Both the position numbers and the translations under genes were made by a program. A DNA stretch of 38,120 bases from the NCBI RefSeq assembly GCF_001262505.1, contig NZ_KQ410752.1, positions 1 through 38,120 of the forward strand. Reading direction: 5' to 3'. Below are positions 1 to 8,058 of the stretch, piece by piece (within the stretch, counting starts at the first letter, position 1; each line of letters starts with the position of its first letter). This stretch comes from Shinella sp. SUS2. GTDB taxonomy: Bacteria > Pseudomonadota > Alphaproteobacteria > Rhizobiales > Rhizobiaceae. The notes under the pieces were generated by a model. It was not told where the DNA came from. It did not search any database and worked only from the letters and a program-made list of their open reading frames with translations.

Positions 1-75
1 GAAACACCGGTCAGAGCTGAAAAGCCCCCACGATCAGTATCTTCCAGCTAAAAGGACACTTGACGCATAACCTAA
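1..75. other. Foreign junction sequence at left edge, possible IS3 remnant
   Basis: The ParB-like reading frame to the right opens only at base 76, just after an in-frame TAA at 73-75, so these bases are not the natural upstream part of that gene. A short open stretch at 2-67 reads YLPAKRTLD (codons 38-64) before a stop. From memory this resembles an N-terminal stretch of IS3-family OrfB transposases (SHLPAKRTLDxLGI). That similarity is short and may be chance. The simplest reading is that an insertion or rearrangement removed the front of the ParB gene. Confidence 0.3.
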
Positions 76-105
76 GACCTCCATCCGCTGGACGAGTATC
101 GCGCG

Positions 106-1869
106 ATGATGGTTTTGCGCGAGCAGGGGCTCGACGAGGAGGAGATCGCCGCTCGCTTCCACATCTCGGTTGCAACGGTGAAGCAGCGCCTCCGCCTGGC
201 CTCGGTGTCGCCGCGCCTGCTCGAACTCTATGGCGATGACCAGATGAAACTCGGCCAGGTCATGGCGTTTTCGATCACCAAGGATCATGCCCGGCAGGAG
301 CAGGTCTGGGAGACGGTTTCGCGCACGCAAAACACCGACCCCTTTTATATCCGCCGGCTGCTCACCGAAACGGCGATCCGCGCGAGCGATCGCCGTGCGG
401 TCTATGTCGGCATCGAAGCCTATGAGGCCGCCGGCGGCATTGTCATGCGTGATCTCTTCGAGCAGGACAACGGCGGATGGCTCCAGGATCCGGCGCTGCT
501 CGAACAGCTCGTATTGGAGAAGCTGACGGCTGATGCCGAAGCGCTGAAGACCGACGAGGGCTGGAAGTGGGTCGACTCCGCCATCGACTTCCATTTCGGC
601 CACGCAGCCGGCCTTCGCCGCTTTTACGGAAAGCAGCCGGAGCTCACCGAGGAGGAGCTGACGCTTCATGACGCCCTGACGGCAGAATTCGAAAAGCTCA
701 ACGCAGAATACGAAGCTGCCGACGACTATTCGGCGGAGACGGAAGCGCATCTCGACGATCTCGACGCCCAGCTGACGGCGCTGAAGGAGCGACCCTTTAT
801 CCTCGATCCCGAGGATGTCGCTCGCGGCGGCGCCTTCATCTCGCTGGCCGGCAACGGCGAAGTCAGAATCGAGCGCGGCTTCGTCCGGCCGGAAGACGAA
901 CCCGTCGTCGAGGCGGAAGAAGGCGATAGCGACGAGCAGGATGGTGACGATGGCGATGATGGCGACGAGGCCGCCGCGGAAGGTGGTGGTGTGACGATTA
1001 ACGGCAAGTCCGTTGGTGTCGAGGAACCGGACGAGGACGACGGCAAGATCCGGCCGCTGTCTGAACGCCTCATCGAGGACCTGACCGCCGCCCGCACGCT
1101 TGCGCTCAGGAATGCGCTCGCCAATGAGCCGATGATGGCCTTCATCACCGTGCTGCACCTGCTCGTGCTGAACACCTTCTATCACTTCCGCACGGCATCT
1201 TGCCTGGAAATCACGGTGCAGCATTCGGTCTCGACCAAGACGCAGGGCCTTTCCGACACGGTCTGGGCGAAGGAGATCGAACAGCGCCAGGAGAACTGGG
1301 GACACGATCTCCCTGGCGACGCCGATGCGGTTTGGGCCTATCTGATCGCCCTCGATCATGACAGCCGGATGGCGCTGTTTGCGCATTGCGCGTCGACGTC
1401 GCTGAACGCCACGATCCAGCAATGGAACCGCCGGACCAGGGAAAACCAGCATGCCGTGCAGCTGGCCCAGACGATCGGGTTCGGCATGGTGGGTGCGGGC
1501 TGGACGCCGACGGTCGAGAACTATCTGGGCCGCGTGACCAAGGCGCACATCCTGCAGGCCGTTCGCGAAGCAAAGGGCGATCAGTCGGTCCAGCTTATCG
1601 ATCACCTGAAGAAGCAGGACATGGCGCGCGAAGCAGCCCGGCTGCTCGACGGTAGCGGATGGCTCCCCGAAGTGTTGCGCTATCCCGCCGACGAAGTCGC
1701 TGAGGAGGTCGGGACTGCCGAGACGAACGATGCGGTGACCGTCGATGACAAGGCCGTCGAAGCCGGCGACGTCGTGCTGCCGGCCTTCCTGACCGAGGAG
1801 CTGGATGGCGAGCAGACTGCGGCCGACGCTGATGACGATCAGGACGGGCATCTCGAAGCCGCGGAATAA
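106..1869 (+). CDS. ParB-family partition-like protein, N-terminally truncated
   Basis: This is a 587-residue frame. Codons before the ATG (from 76) already read HPLDEYRA, the family segment that follows the ParB nuclease-like (ParB/Srx) core, so the open frame is the rear of a longer gene and the first 100 or so residues are missing. Residues 9-35 (LDEEEIAARF, SVATVKQRLRL) form the helix-turn-helix that in ParB/KorB proteins reads a centromere-like site. Residues near 271-295 are a run of Asp, Glu and Gly, probably a flexible acidic linker. Related large ParB-like proteins on rhizobial plasmids sit beside antirestriction and DUF932 genes, as here. Without its N-terminal domain the product is unlikely to work as a full partition protein, though a shorter DNA-binding form from 106 is possible. 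No good ribosome site precedes 106. Confidence 0.8.
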   Translation: MMVLREQGLDEEEIAARFHISVATVKQRLRLASVSPRLLELYGDDQMKLGQVMAFSITKDHARQEQVWETVSRTQNTDPFYIRRLLTETAIRASDRRAVYVGIEAYEAAGGIVMRDLFEQDNGGWLQDPALLEQLVLEKLTADAEALKTDEGWKWVDSAIDFHFGHAAGLRRFYGKQPELTEEELTLHDALTAEFEKLNAEYEAADDYSAETEAHLDDLDAQLTALKERPFILDPEDVARGGAFISLAGNGEVRIERGFVRPEDEPVVEAEEGDSDEQDGDDGDDGDEAAAEGGGVTINGKSVGVEEPDEDDGKIRPLSERLIEDLTAARTLALRNALANEPMMAFITVLHLLVLNTFYHFRTASCLEITVQHSVSTKTQGLSDTVWAKEIEQRQENWGHDLPGDADAVWAYLIALDHDSRMALFAHCASTSLNATIQQWNRRTRENQHAVQLAQTIGFGMVGAGWTPTVENYLGRVTKAHILQAVREAKGDQSVQLIDHLKKQDMAREAARLLDGSGWLPEVLRYPADEVAEEVGTAETNDAVTVDDKAVEAGDVVLPAFLTEELDGEQTAADADDDQDGHLEAAE

Positions 1870-1895
1870 ATCCTCGGACCACCAACGATCGATCC

Positions 1896-1920
1896 AGGGC
1901 CCGGACGTCGCGCCGGGCCT
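1896..1920 (+). promoter_or_regulatory. Leader hairpin before gene at 1949
   Basis: GGCCCGG (1898-1904) pairs with CCGGGCC (1913-1919) and is followed by TTTCTGTTTCT, then GGAGA and the start at 1949. It could terminate transcription from the ParB-like gene or shape the 5' end of the next mRNA. It is the first of a series of like-placed hairpins in this region. Confidence 0.55.
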
Positions 1921-1948
1921 TTCTGTTTCTCGAAATTCGGAGACGAAC

Positions 1949-2422
1949 ATGTCTGCCATGACCATCTACGAACGCGCGCCGATCGGCGCAATGATCTCCT
2001 TTCGCAATTCGGTTCCGCGGCCATCCGACGAGGACGCCGATGCTCTCGCCGCCTGGAAGAAATGCAATGGTGCCGGTTGGCTCGTGCGATGCACGCCGCC
2101 TCGTTCCAGCATCATCTGGTCGACGGCAGGCGCGATTTCGCTCCTACCGGGCGAGTTTCAAATGGACCTCGATGCTGCGATCGCCGCCTGCGAAGCCTTC
2201 CCACTCGATAGCGATCTTTCGTTCGAGATTGTCCGTCGCCCCCTCGCCGGCGAAGTTCGTGTCCTTCAGGAATACGGCGCCCACAGCATCCTGCTCTACC
2301 TTGCCGCAAACATGGCCGACGCTCGTCGTTGGGTCGAAGAGAGCGGTCACATCAATATCCGGCTCGAGGAGGTTTGCGTCGAGGAAATCTGCGCGGATGT
2401 TGTCGAAGGGAGGGTGGCGTGA
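1949..2422 (+). CDS. Unknown protein, 157 residues, before antirestriction gene
   Basis: The start is taken as the ATG at 1949, behind GGAGACGAAC. Longer in-frame starts lie inside the ParB-like gene and the hairpin. The product (MSAMTIYERAPIGAMISFRN...) has no motif I recognise, no signal peptide and no membrane segment. It has mixed hydrophobic and charged segments typical of a small soluble protein. Its stop codon overlaps the next start (TGATG at 2420-2424), so it is translationally coupled to the ArdB/KlcA-type antirestriction gene. A role in the same early-transfer protection programme is a guess from context. Confidence 0.7.
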   Translation: MSAMTIYERAPIGAMISFRNSVPRPSDEDADALAAWKKCNGAGWLVRCTPPRSSIIWSTAGAISLLPGEFQMDLDAAIAACEAFPLDSDLSFEIVRRPLAGEVRVLQEYGAHSILLYLAANMADARRWVEESGHINIRLEEVCVEEICADVVEGRVA

Positions 2423-2835
2423 TGTTGAACGATATCACGCGCGCGGTGATCGTCCCTGACGCAGCCCGTCAGGATTTCCTGCCAATCCTCTTCGGCCCTT
2501 CGCACCTGATCGTCGCCGAGAATGCCGTCTATGCCTGGATGGAAAGGCTTAGCCCTCTCGACTATCGTGGCGGTTGCTGGGGCTTCTACGAGCACGAGAG
2601 CAAGCCGCTTTTTCTCGCACCAAGATCCAGGAAACGTTTCCGGATTACCGGCGATGTAACCTGCTTCCAGGGCGAGGTCTCCGCCGAGGCCGCCGGGATC
2701 ATCGCCACGATGTTCGCCTTCTCGCACCTGTCATTCCAGTTTCAGTCCGATCGACTCGTCGATGGCTATGAGCGCCTCTACGCCTATTCGGCGGATCATC
2801 CCGAGGCCTCGGAGATCTTCCAGGCAATCGACTGA
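2422..2835 (+). CDS. ArdB/KlcA-family antirestriction protein
   Basis: This 137-residue protein has the full layout of the ArdB/KlcA family: an N-terminal VPDAARQDFLPILFG, then AENAVYAWMERL, then GGCWGFYE, then SAEAAGIIATMFAFSHLSF, and a C-terminal YSADHPEASEIFQAID. Family members, carried by conjugative plasmids, relieve type I restriction in the recipient after transfer, acting in the cytoplasm without being DNA mimics in the strict ArdA sense. Its length matches the family. The start overlaps the stop of the upstream gene. Position beside ParB-like and DUF932 genes fits a plasmid establishment cluster. Confidence 0.9.
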   Translation: MLNDITRAVIVPDAARQDFLPILFGPSHLIVAENAVYAWMERLSPLDYRGGCWGFYEHESKPLFLAPRSRKRFRITGDVTCFQGEVSAEAAGIIATMFAFSHLSFQFQSDRLVDGYERLYAYSADHPEASEIFQAID

Positions 2836-2908
2836 AGCCCACTCGCACGACTGAGGTCGCGGGCGTTCCGCAGTGAGTTGAGACTCAAAGATCGTTTCAC
2901 ACTTCACC

Positions 2909-2939
2909 AGCCCGGTTGGCGCGATAGCGGCGACCGGGC
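2909..2939 (+). promoter_or_regulatory. Leader hairpin before gene at 2962
   Basis: AGCCCGGTT (2909-2917) pairs with GACCGGGCT (2931-2939), including one G-T pair. CTTTCGTTTCAGGAG and the start codon at 2962 follow. It may act as terminator for the antirestriction gene or as a structured leader. Confidence 0.6.
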
Positions 2940-2961
2940 TCTTTCGTTTCAGGAGCTTGAG

Positions 2962-3384
2962 ATGCCCGCCTACACCATTGAGACAAGCTATCGCCTGCCG
3001 GCTTACCGTCATCGCACCTACCAGGCCGACACCGCTGCGCTCGCCTGCCGGCAGGCCATCGAGGACGGTGACTGGTCTGGCGACAAGCTGAGCTACGAAC
3101 ATGCCGGCGAGACTTACGTGTCCGGCATATGGAGCGGGGTCGATACCGCCTATTCCGGCCAGGCAATCCCTGTTCCCTCGCACTTTTCGGAAACGACCGA
3201 GCGAAAGGTCAGGCACTTCGAAATCCTGCTTGGGCTGCTGAAGCTTCTCCTCGCTGACGTCCAGGCCGGTCGGGCGGCATCGGCCGACTGGATCGAGCGT
3301 GCCATTTCCGCCGTCGCGCGCGGCGAGGCGATCCTCGCAGGAGCTCGCGATCCTGACGATCTCGCCGAGGGAGAGCGGCTATGA
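2962..3384 (+). CDS. Unknown protein, 140 residues
   Basis: The start at 2962 has a clear ribosome site (CAGGAG, seven bases away). The first half (MPAYTIETSYRLPAYRHRTYQADTA) looks like a small beta-rich fold. The second half (from about residue 75, SETTERKVRHFEILLGLLKLL) is helical and ends acidic. I do not recognise the family by name. The last four bases overlap the next gene (ATGA at 3381-3384), so the two are probably co-translated. No membrane segment is seen. Confidence 0.7.
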   Translation: MPAYTIETSYRLPAYRHRTYQADTAALACRQAIEDGDWSGDKLSYEHAGETYVSGIWSGVDTAYSGQAIPVPSHFSETTERKVRHFEILLGLLKLLLADVQAGRAASADWIERAISAVARGEAILAGARDPDDLAEGERL

Positions 3385-3653
3385 CGCAATACAAAGTCAA
3401 AATCGGATTCTGGCTGAGTGCCTATGACGGGTTCACTCTCGAGGCCGATAGCGATGCCGAGGCGATCGAGAAAGCCAAGGCAGCCGCCACGGTGGCCATG
3501 GAGGCATCCGATCAGCCGGAACACATCGAGATCGATCAACGGCGTGAAGGCACCATCATCTATATCGATCGCGTTACAGCGGAGGGAACGGAACCCGTCA
3601 TCGAAAATGTCGAGTTTGACGACGACCGCATCCACCCCGCGCCAGCGCGCTGA
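3381..3653 (+). CDS. Unknown small protein, 90 residues
   Basis: It starts inside the stop of the preceding gene (ATGA). The N-terminus (MTQYKVKIGFWLSAYDGFTLEADSDAEAIEKAKAAA, read in two parts) alternates strand-like and helix-like segments, similar in style to the preceding protein's N-terminal half (a Tyr-rich strand, then an alanine-rich helix). The rest is acidic. No catalytic motif is visible. Tight overlap suggests it functions with the 140-residue partner, but the role is unknown. Confidence 0.7.
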   Translation: MTQYKVKIGFWLSAYDGFTLEADSDAEAIEKAKAAATVAMEASDQPEHIEIDQRREGTIIYIDRVTAEGTEPVIENVEFDDDRIHPAPAR

Positions 3654-3678
3654 GCTTCATCCCTTTTCTTTCCACCAA

Positions 3679-3696
3679 CCCGGCCATCACGCCGGG
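3679..3696 (+). promoter_or_regulatory. Leader hairpin before DUF932 gene
   Basis: CCCGGC, a six-base loop, then GCCGGG, followed by ATTTTATCTTTCAGGAG and the start at 3721. It has the same layout as the hairpins before the genes at 2962 and 4996. Confidence 0.6.
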
Positions 3697-3720
3697 ATTT
3701 TATCTTTCAGGAGACGACTT

Positions 3721-4911
3721 ATGAATACCATGATTTCCAGCTCGCCCGCCGTATCGTCCGGCTTCAAGGTCGACATCTCGCGCGGTGAGCGCATCGGCCG
3801 TGTATCGTCCGAGTGGTTTTCGCGGCCGGATGACGAGCGTTACCTCTCGCTCTCCGACCTCCACCGCGCGGTCAGCGAGCGCACGGAACGCGCCCGTGTC
3901 CGCACCGTCGAGAGCGCGGACATCCGCGTCGAGGCGACACGCGACAACGCCGAGCGCCTTTCCCTTGTCGTTCCCGGCAGCCGTGTGCCCCTGGCGCCGA
4001 CCCATTGGAGCTATGGCCAATTTTGCAGCCTTGTCGGCGCGCCGGCGAGCTACATGCGCCAGCTTCCCGCGCCGCTTGCCGCGATCAATCTTCAGCACGG
4101 GCTGCTGAACCACAGCGCCGAACGGGTCAAGACCCTGGAGATGGACGACGGGCGGGTCGAGTTGCGCGCCGTGACCGGCCCCGAATACGGGCGCATCTGG
4201 GATAAAGAACTTGTCGCGGCGGTGATGAGCATTGCCGGCAATGGGACCGGCGACACGATCTGGAAGGTGCCTGGCGTCCTCGACTGGTCGACCATGACGC
4301 ACAATCCTTTCGTCGACGTGACCAAAGACACGACGACGCTCTACGCCAGTGACAGGGACGTCTTCCTGTTTTTGGTGGACGATACGCACCCCATCGAGGC
4401 CGGTCGACTGCCAAATGGTGAGCCGGATCTCTATTTCCGCGGATTCTATGCCTGGAATTCGGAGGTCGGGTCGAAAACGCTCGGAATCGCCAGCTTCTAT
4501 CTGCGTGCCGTGTGTATGAATCGGAACCTCTGGGGCTGCGAAAATTTCGAGGAAATCACCATTCGGCACTCGAAATTCGCCGCAAAGCGCTTCGCGCACG
4601 AGGCCGCTCCGGCACTGATGAATTTCGCAAACTCATCGCCCGCGCCCTTCATCAACGGTATTCGTGCCGCCCGCGAGAGAATAGTCGCCCGCAACGAAGA
4701 GGACCGGTCCAGTTTCCTGCGCAAGCGTGGTTTCTCGAAGGCGGAAACCGGCAAGATCATCGACACGGTGCTTGCCGAGGAGGGCCGCCCGCCGGAATCG
4801 ATTTTCGATTTCGTTCAGGGCATCACTGCCCTCGCGCGCGGAAAAGCGCATCAGGACACGCGCCTGGAACTGGAGGGGAAAGCGCGCAAGCTGCTCGAAA
4901 GTGCGGCCTGA
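3721..4911 (+). CDS. DUF932-family protein
   Basis: This 396-residue protein fits the DUF932 family, common on plasmids and phages and of unknown biochemical role. Recognisable stretches are THWSYGQFCSLVGAPASYMRQLP near residues 98-120, the RAVTGPEYGRIWD segment, and FRGFYAWNSEVGSKTLGIASFYLRAVCMNRNLWG (given here as a landmark in pieces: FYAWNSEVG, SFYLRAVCMNRN), which is the best-conserved core. The start has a strong TTTCAGGAG ribosome site. In rhizobial and other plasmids it travels with ParB-like, antirestriction and SNO-helicase genes, as here. No membrane segment is seen. Confidence 0.85.
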   Translation: MNTMISSSPAVSSGFKVDISRGERIGRVSSEWFSRPDDERYLSLSDLHRAVSERTERARVRTVESADIRVEATRDNAERLSLVVPGSRVPLAPTHWSYGQFCSLVGAPASYMRQLPAPLAAINLQHGLLNHSAERVKTLEMDDGRVELRAVTGPEYGRIWDKELVAAVMSIAGNGTGDTIWKVPGVLDWSTMTHNPFVDVTKDTTTLYASDRDVFLFLVDDTHPIEAGRLPNGEPDLYFRGFYAWNSEVGSKTLGIASFYLRAVCMNRNLWGCENFEEITIRHSKFAAKRFAHEAAPALMNFANSSPAPFINGIRAARERIVARNEEDRSSFLRKRGFSKAETGKIIDTVLAEEGRPPESIFDFVQGITALARGKAHQDTRLELEGKARKLLESAA

Positions 4912-4952
4912 CCAGATTCCGCTCCCCCAATTGCCCCTTGATCTCATCAGCG

Positions 4953-4970
4953 CCCGGCCATTGTGCCGGG
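4953..4970 (+). promoter_or_regulatory. Leader hairpin before ATPase gene
   Basis: CCCGGC, loop CATTGT, GCCGGG, then TGTTCGCCATTATGGAGAAC and the start at 4996. It is another copy of the hairpin-plus-ribosome-site layout. Confidence 0.55.
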
Positions 4971-4995
4971 TGTTCGCCATTATGGAGAACTCAGA

Positions 4996-6674
4996 ATGAC
5001 CAGCTTTTCCTTTCACGCACAGGTCGCCGCGGAGGCTATCGAAAAGGCGGCCGCCTTTTCAACGCCTCGATCGACGATATTCTCAACGAACTCCTCCAGA
5101 ACGCACGGCGCGCCGGTGCTACGAAGATCTTGATCGACCAGATCGACGATCCGCGGTTCGGGCAGGCAATCCGCATCGCCGATGACGGCGCGGGCCTCGC
5201 CGACCCCCGCTCGCTCTTTTCTCTCGGACGGAGCGAATGGTCGAAGTCTCTGTCTCTGTCCGAAGACGCTGCCGGCATGGGCTTCTTTTCCCTCGCCAAT
5301 CGCGGAGCGATGATCGTCGCCGGCCAGAAGGGCACGGACCAGGCCTGGGCCATCGCGGCGACACCGGATGCCTTTCACGGCAAGGAACCGGTCACGGTCG
5401 ACGTCGGTCCGGAGGGGCATCAAGGCTTGACCGTGATCTTCCCGGAGAAGAAGGGCGAGCATTTTGCGACTGCGGTCCGCCGTGCTGCTCGCTTTTTCCC
5501 TGTTCCTGTCATCTTCAATGGCGAGGAAATGCCGTCCTCGGACTTCCTCGTCGGAGCGGATCACGTCGAGGAATGGCAAGGAATCCGGATAGGCGTGTTT
5601 GGTCGCGACCTGTCTCGCTACCACGATGAGAACGTCAACTTCCATGGCGTGACGCTGAAGATTGGCTTACCGGACTTTCAGCAATCCTGGCATCGCAGCT
5701 ATTTCGCGCACATCGATGTGGTCGATTGTGCTCACCTGAAGCTCGTGCTTCCGGCCCGCAAGGATGTCGTGCGCGATGCGATGTATGCCGCGCTCATGCG
5801 AGAGATCACGCGCCTTTATTTTCGCATGGTCGCAGCCGGCGGTGCGCACAGCTTGAAGTTCAAGGACTACCACTTCGGCCGGACGCTTGGCATCGACCTG
5901 AAAGCGGCCGTCCCGCTCCTGCGACCATTTACGCCTTCGTGCGCGGACACGGACAGGATTGTTGTTCTCGCGCCGGAGCCGGTCGAGAGCGAGGCGTTTA
6001 TCTACGAAGGCGAAGGTCCGCTCAAGGAGCAGACGTTTGCCCGTGCAATCGCGCGATTGGACCGTGCTCCGGCGCACTTCGAACCGCATGACGCGTTTAC
6101 CGGACACGGCTGGTACGACGCGCTGCCCTGCATCCAGATCAGATCCTACAGGATGGAGATTGACGGCGCGACCGAAGAAAGAGAACCCTTCGATCTCTTC
6201 GGCGCAAACGCGCGGCCGGATCGCCTGGAAGTCGTTCTGGACGTTTCGGGCTCGGAAGAGACGGAATGGGTGCTGGAGACCGACCTGATTGTCCAGGGAC
6301 CTGATCATGGTGCTTTGGACGAGGTGGAGATTCTCGTCACCGAGCGGTCGGCTATCACCCCGTCGGGGCTGACGGCCTTCCTTGTCGATGCGCTTTATTC
6401 TCCCTCGGACGATGCGGAAGCCGGCTCCGACGAGCAGCAAGAGCGGTGGTTTTCCGACGAAGCAGAGGATCTGAGCATCGCTTTGCTGGAAACGGCCCAC
6501 GCTGCAGAATTGAACGCGATCGTGCGTGTCGTCGAACGCGAATTGGTTTGGCGCGTGCATCGCGAAGGAGCGTTCCTGATCAGGATCGACCATCGCAAGA
6601 TCGCGGTCGAAGGCTTCTCCCCGCCCGACGGCGCGCCGGCATCGGCAGCCGCCACGTCGCACGCAGCGACGTAG
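4996..6674 (+). pseudogene. GHKL/HSP90-like ATPase, frameshifted near its 5' end
   Basis: Translation from the ATG at 4996 (behind GGAGAACTCAGA) reads MTSFSFHAQVAAEAIEKAAAF, then leaves frame at the TTTT run near 5056-5060. One frame back the protein continues as FNASIDDILNELLQNARRAG and stays open to 6674. The span is 1679 bases, one short of a whole number of codons, so a single lost T explains it. The downstream part has the GHKL ATP-binding boxes: ELLQNARRAGAT (N box), ADDGAGL (G1) and DAAGMGFFSLANRG (G2). Intact relatives are about 560 residues and annotated only as ATP-binding proteins. A later internal start could still yield a protein but would lose part of the N box. The lesion may be real, slippage-prone or a sequencing error. 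Confidence 0.8.
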
Positions 6675-6709
6675 CCCTCATCAACGAAGCGCGCGTTCTT
6701 CCCATCGAC

Positions 6710-6725
6710 CCGGCCACCGTGCCGG
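6710..6725 (+). promoter_or_regulatory. Leader hairpin before gene at 6755
   Basis: CCGGC and GCCGG flank a six-base loop and are followed by ATTTTTTG, so this copy also looks like an intrinsic terminator for the ATPase gene. The next start, at 6755, lies 30 bases on. Confidence 0.6.
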
Positions 6726-6754
6726 ATTTTTTGTATCGACTGAAAGGCAGTCCC

Positions 6755-7726
6755 ATGGCCAATCTCGAAACCCGAATCTACGCCTATCCGCCAATCCCGC
6801 TTGCCGATATCACGCCGCTCGAAAAGCTCGTGCTGACCCACGTTCTCGAATGCAGCGAGACCGAAGCTGGGCTTGTCCTGTTCACCGACGTCGGCCCGAT
6901 CAACCCCATCAATGTGAAACGGCGGGTGCTGCTCGACGCCTTTGGCGCCTCTGCCCCACAGGCAGACAGTGCACTCAATGCCTTCATCGGCAGCCGCATT
7001 CTCGCGCTGATTCCGACCTCGCCGGACGGCGGTGATATCGCTGCGGAAATCGATCTGAGCGAATTCCCTTGGCAGTTTGTCGTACAGGATATTGTCGCGC
7101 GGTCACCGGGCCTGCCGGAGGTCACGGTGATCCAATGGATGAATCATCCCTCGCAGCGGCTGGAGACTTATGGCGCCAGCGTGTCCCTCATCACCGACAA
7201 GGGAATCCATCACGCGACCAGCGAGGATCTGCTGAAGCGGTTCCGTTTACAGGATCGTGCGCTGATGCCGCCGGTCTCGCCGCCTGCGCTGCTAGACGCT
7301 GCTCCAGTCGTTGCGCCTCGATCTTTCACCGTTGGCGAGATGGAAACGGCTCTCTGCATCTGGGAGGCGATGCTCTATTTCCGCGGCCTTCACGAGGACC
7401 ACCACCCGGTTCCCGATGGCGTTGTCCGCATGTCCGAATTGTGGGACGCGACCGGCTGGCAGGCGATGCGGGCTCATGTCCTGGCGATCGTGCCTCTTGC
7501 AGAGCAAGCTTGCACCGATCTCTCCGACGCTTTGGAGGAAGGCGGATTTACCTTCGATTTCATTCCCGCTGTCGTCGGTGCGTTGGACTGGTCTGAATAC
7601 GGGCCGCATCGGGATGGCGAACCCGAGGAATTTCTCGAGACCGTCATGGCGTCGGTCGCTGGCCGCCGACGTGACGTTGCGGCTGAAGCACTCTTCGGCG
7701 AGAACCGTCTCGCGCGAAAATCCTGA
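6755..7726 (+). CDS. Unknown protein, 323 residues
   Basis: The start is the ATG at 6755, after the hairpin. The ribosome site is modest (AAAGGCAG). The product (MANLETRIYAYPPIPLADIT...) is soluble and acidic with no membrane segment. A central proline-rich hinge around residues 170-190 (MPPVSPPALLDAAPVV) separates two alpha/beta halves. No catalytic signature is recognisable. It follows the ATPase gene closely, suggesting co-transcription. It ends at 7726, converging on a minus-strand pair. Confidence 0.7.
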   Translation: MANLETRIYAYPPIPLADITPLEKLVLTHVLECSETEAGLVLFTDVGPINPINVKRRVLLDAFGASAPQADSALNAFIGSRILALIPTSPDGGDIAAEIDLSEFPWQFVVQDIVARSPGLPEVTVIQWMNHPSQRLETYGASVSLITDKGIHHATSEDLLKRFRLQDRALMPPVSPPALLDAAPVVAPRSFTVGEMETALCIWEAMLYFRGLHEDHHPVPDGVVRMSELWDATGWQAMRAHVLAIVPLAEQACTDLSDALEEGGFTFDFIPAVVGALDWSEYGPHRDGEPEEFLETVMASVAGRRRDVAAEALFGENRLARKS

Positions 7727-7744
7727 TGCATGGACTTCGCCAGT

Positions 7745-7966
7745 CTATGACGCGATCAGGCGCTGATCCCGGCCGGGGGCCGGCGTCGCCTCGGATTCCG
7801 GCGTCTGCCCGTGGATCATCGACACAGCTTCGGTGCCCATCTGTTCGACCTCGACCACGTCGCTGGCGGCCTTCAGGTCGATACGCCCTCAGATCGGCGT
7901 TTCCTTCCGGGGGAGGCGCTGCCGATTCTTGAACTCGACGACGAAAGGCTTTTTCTCAGGCTTCAT
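7745..7966 (-). pseudogene. Small conserved protein with premature TGA
   Basis: Read on the minus strand from the ATG at 7966, the frame gives MKPEKKPFVVEFKNRQRL..KETPI, then TGA at 7891-7889, then continues in frame as GRIDLKAASDVVEVEQMG to a TAG at 7745. From memory, small rhizobial relatives have a Trp at the stop position (IWGDIDLKA type), so TGG to TGA is the likely change. The intact form would be about 73 residues, highly charged and without membrane segments. It lies just downstream of the DUF1173 gene on the same strand, so the two were probably one transcript. Confidence 0.55.
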
Positions 7967-8058
7967 GATGCTCCGGCTGAATGTGGCAGATGGCTGTCTT
8001 CCATCAGCTGCTCTTATTCGCGGGAGCGTGTCAACGGCCTGCGTCGTGAAGTCCACGA

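Noticed and set aside
34..1965. 643-codon minus-strand open frame opposite the ParB-like gene
   Set aside because: It mirrors the plus-strand gene in a GC-rich codon-biased region, has no family features and no ribosome site.
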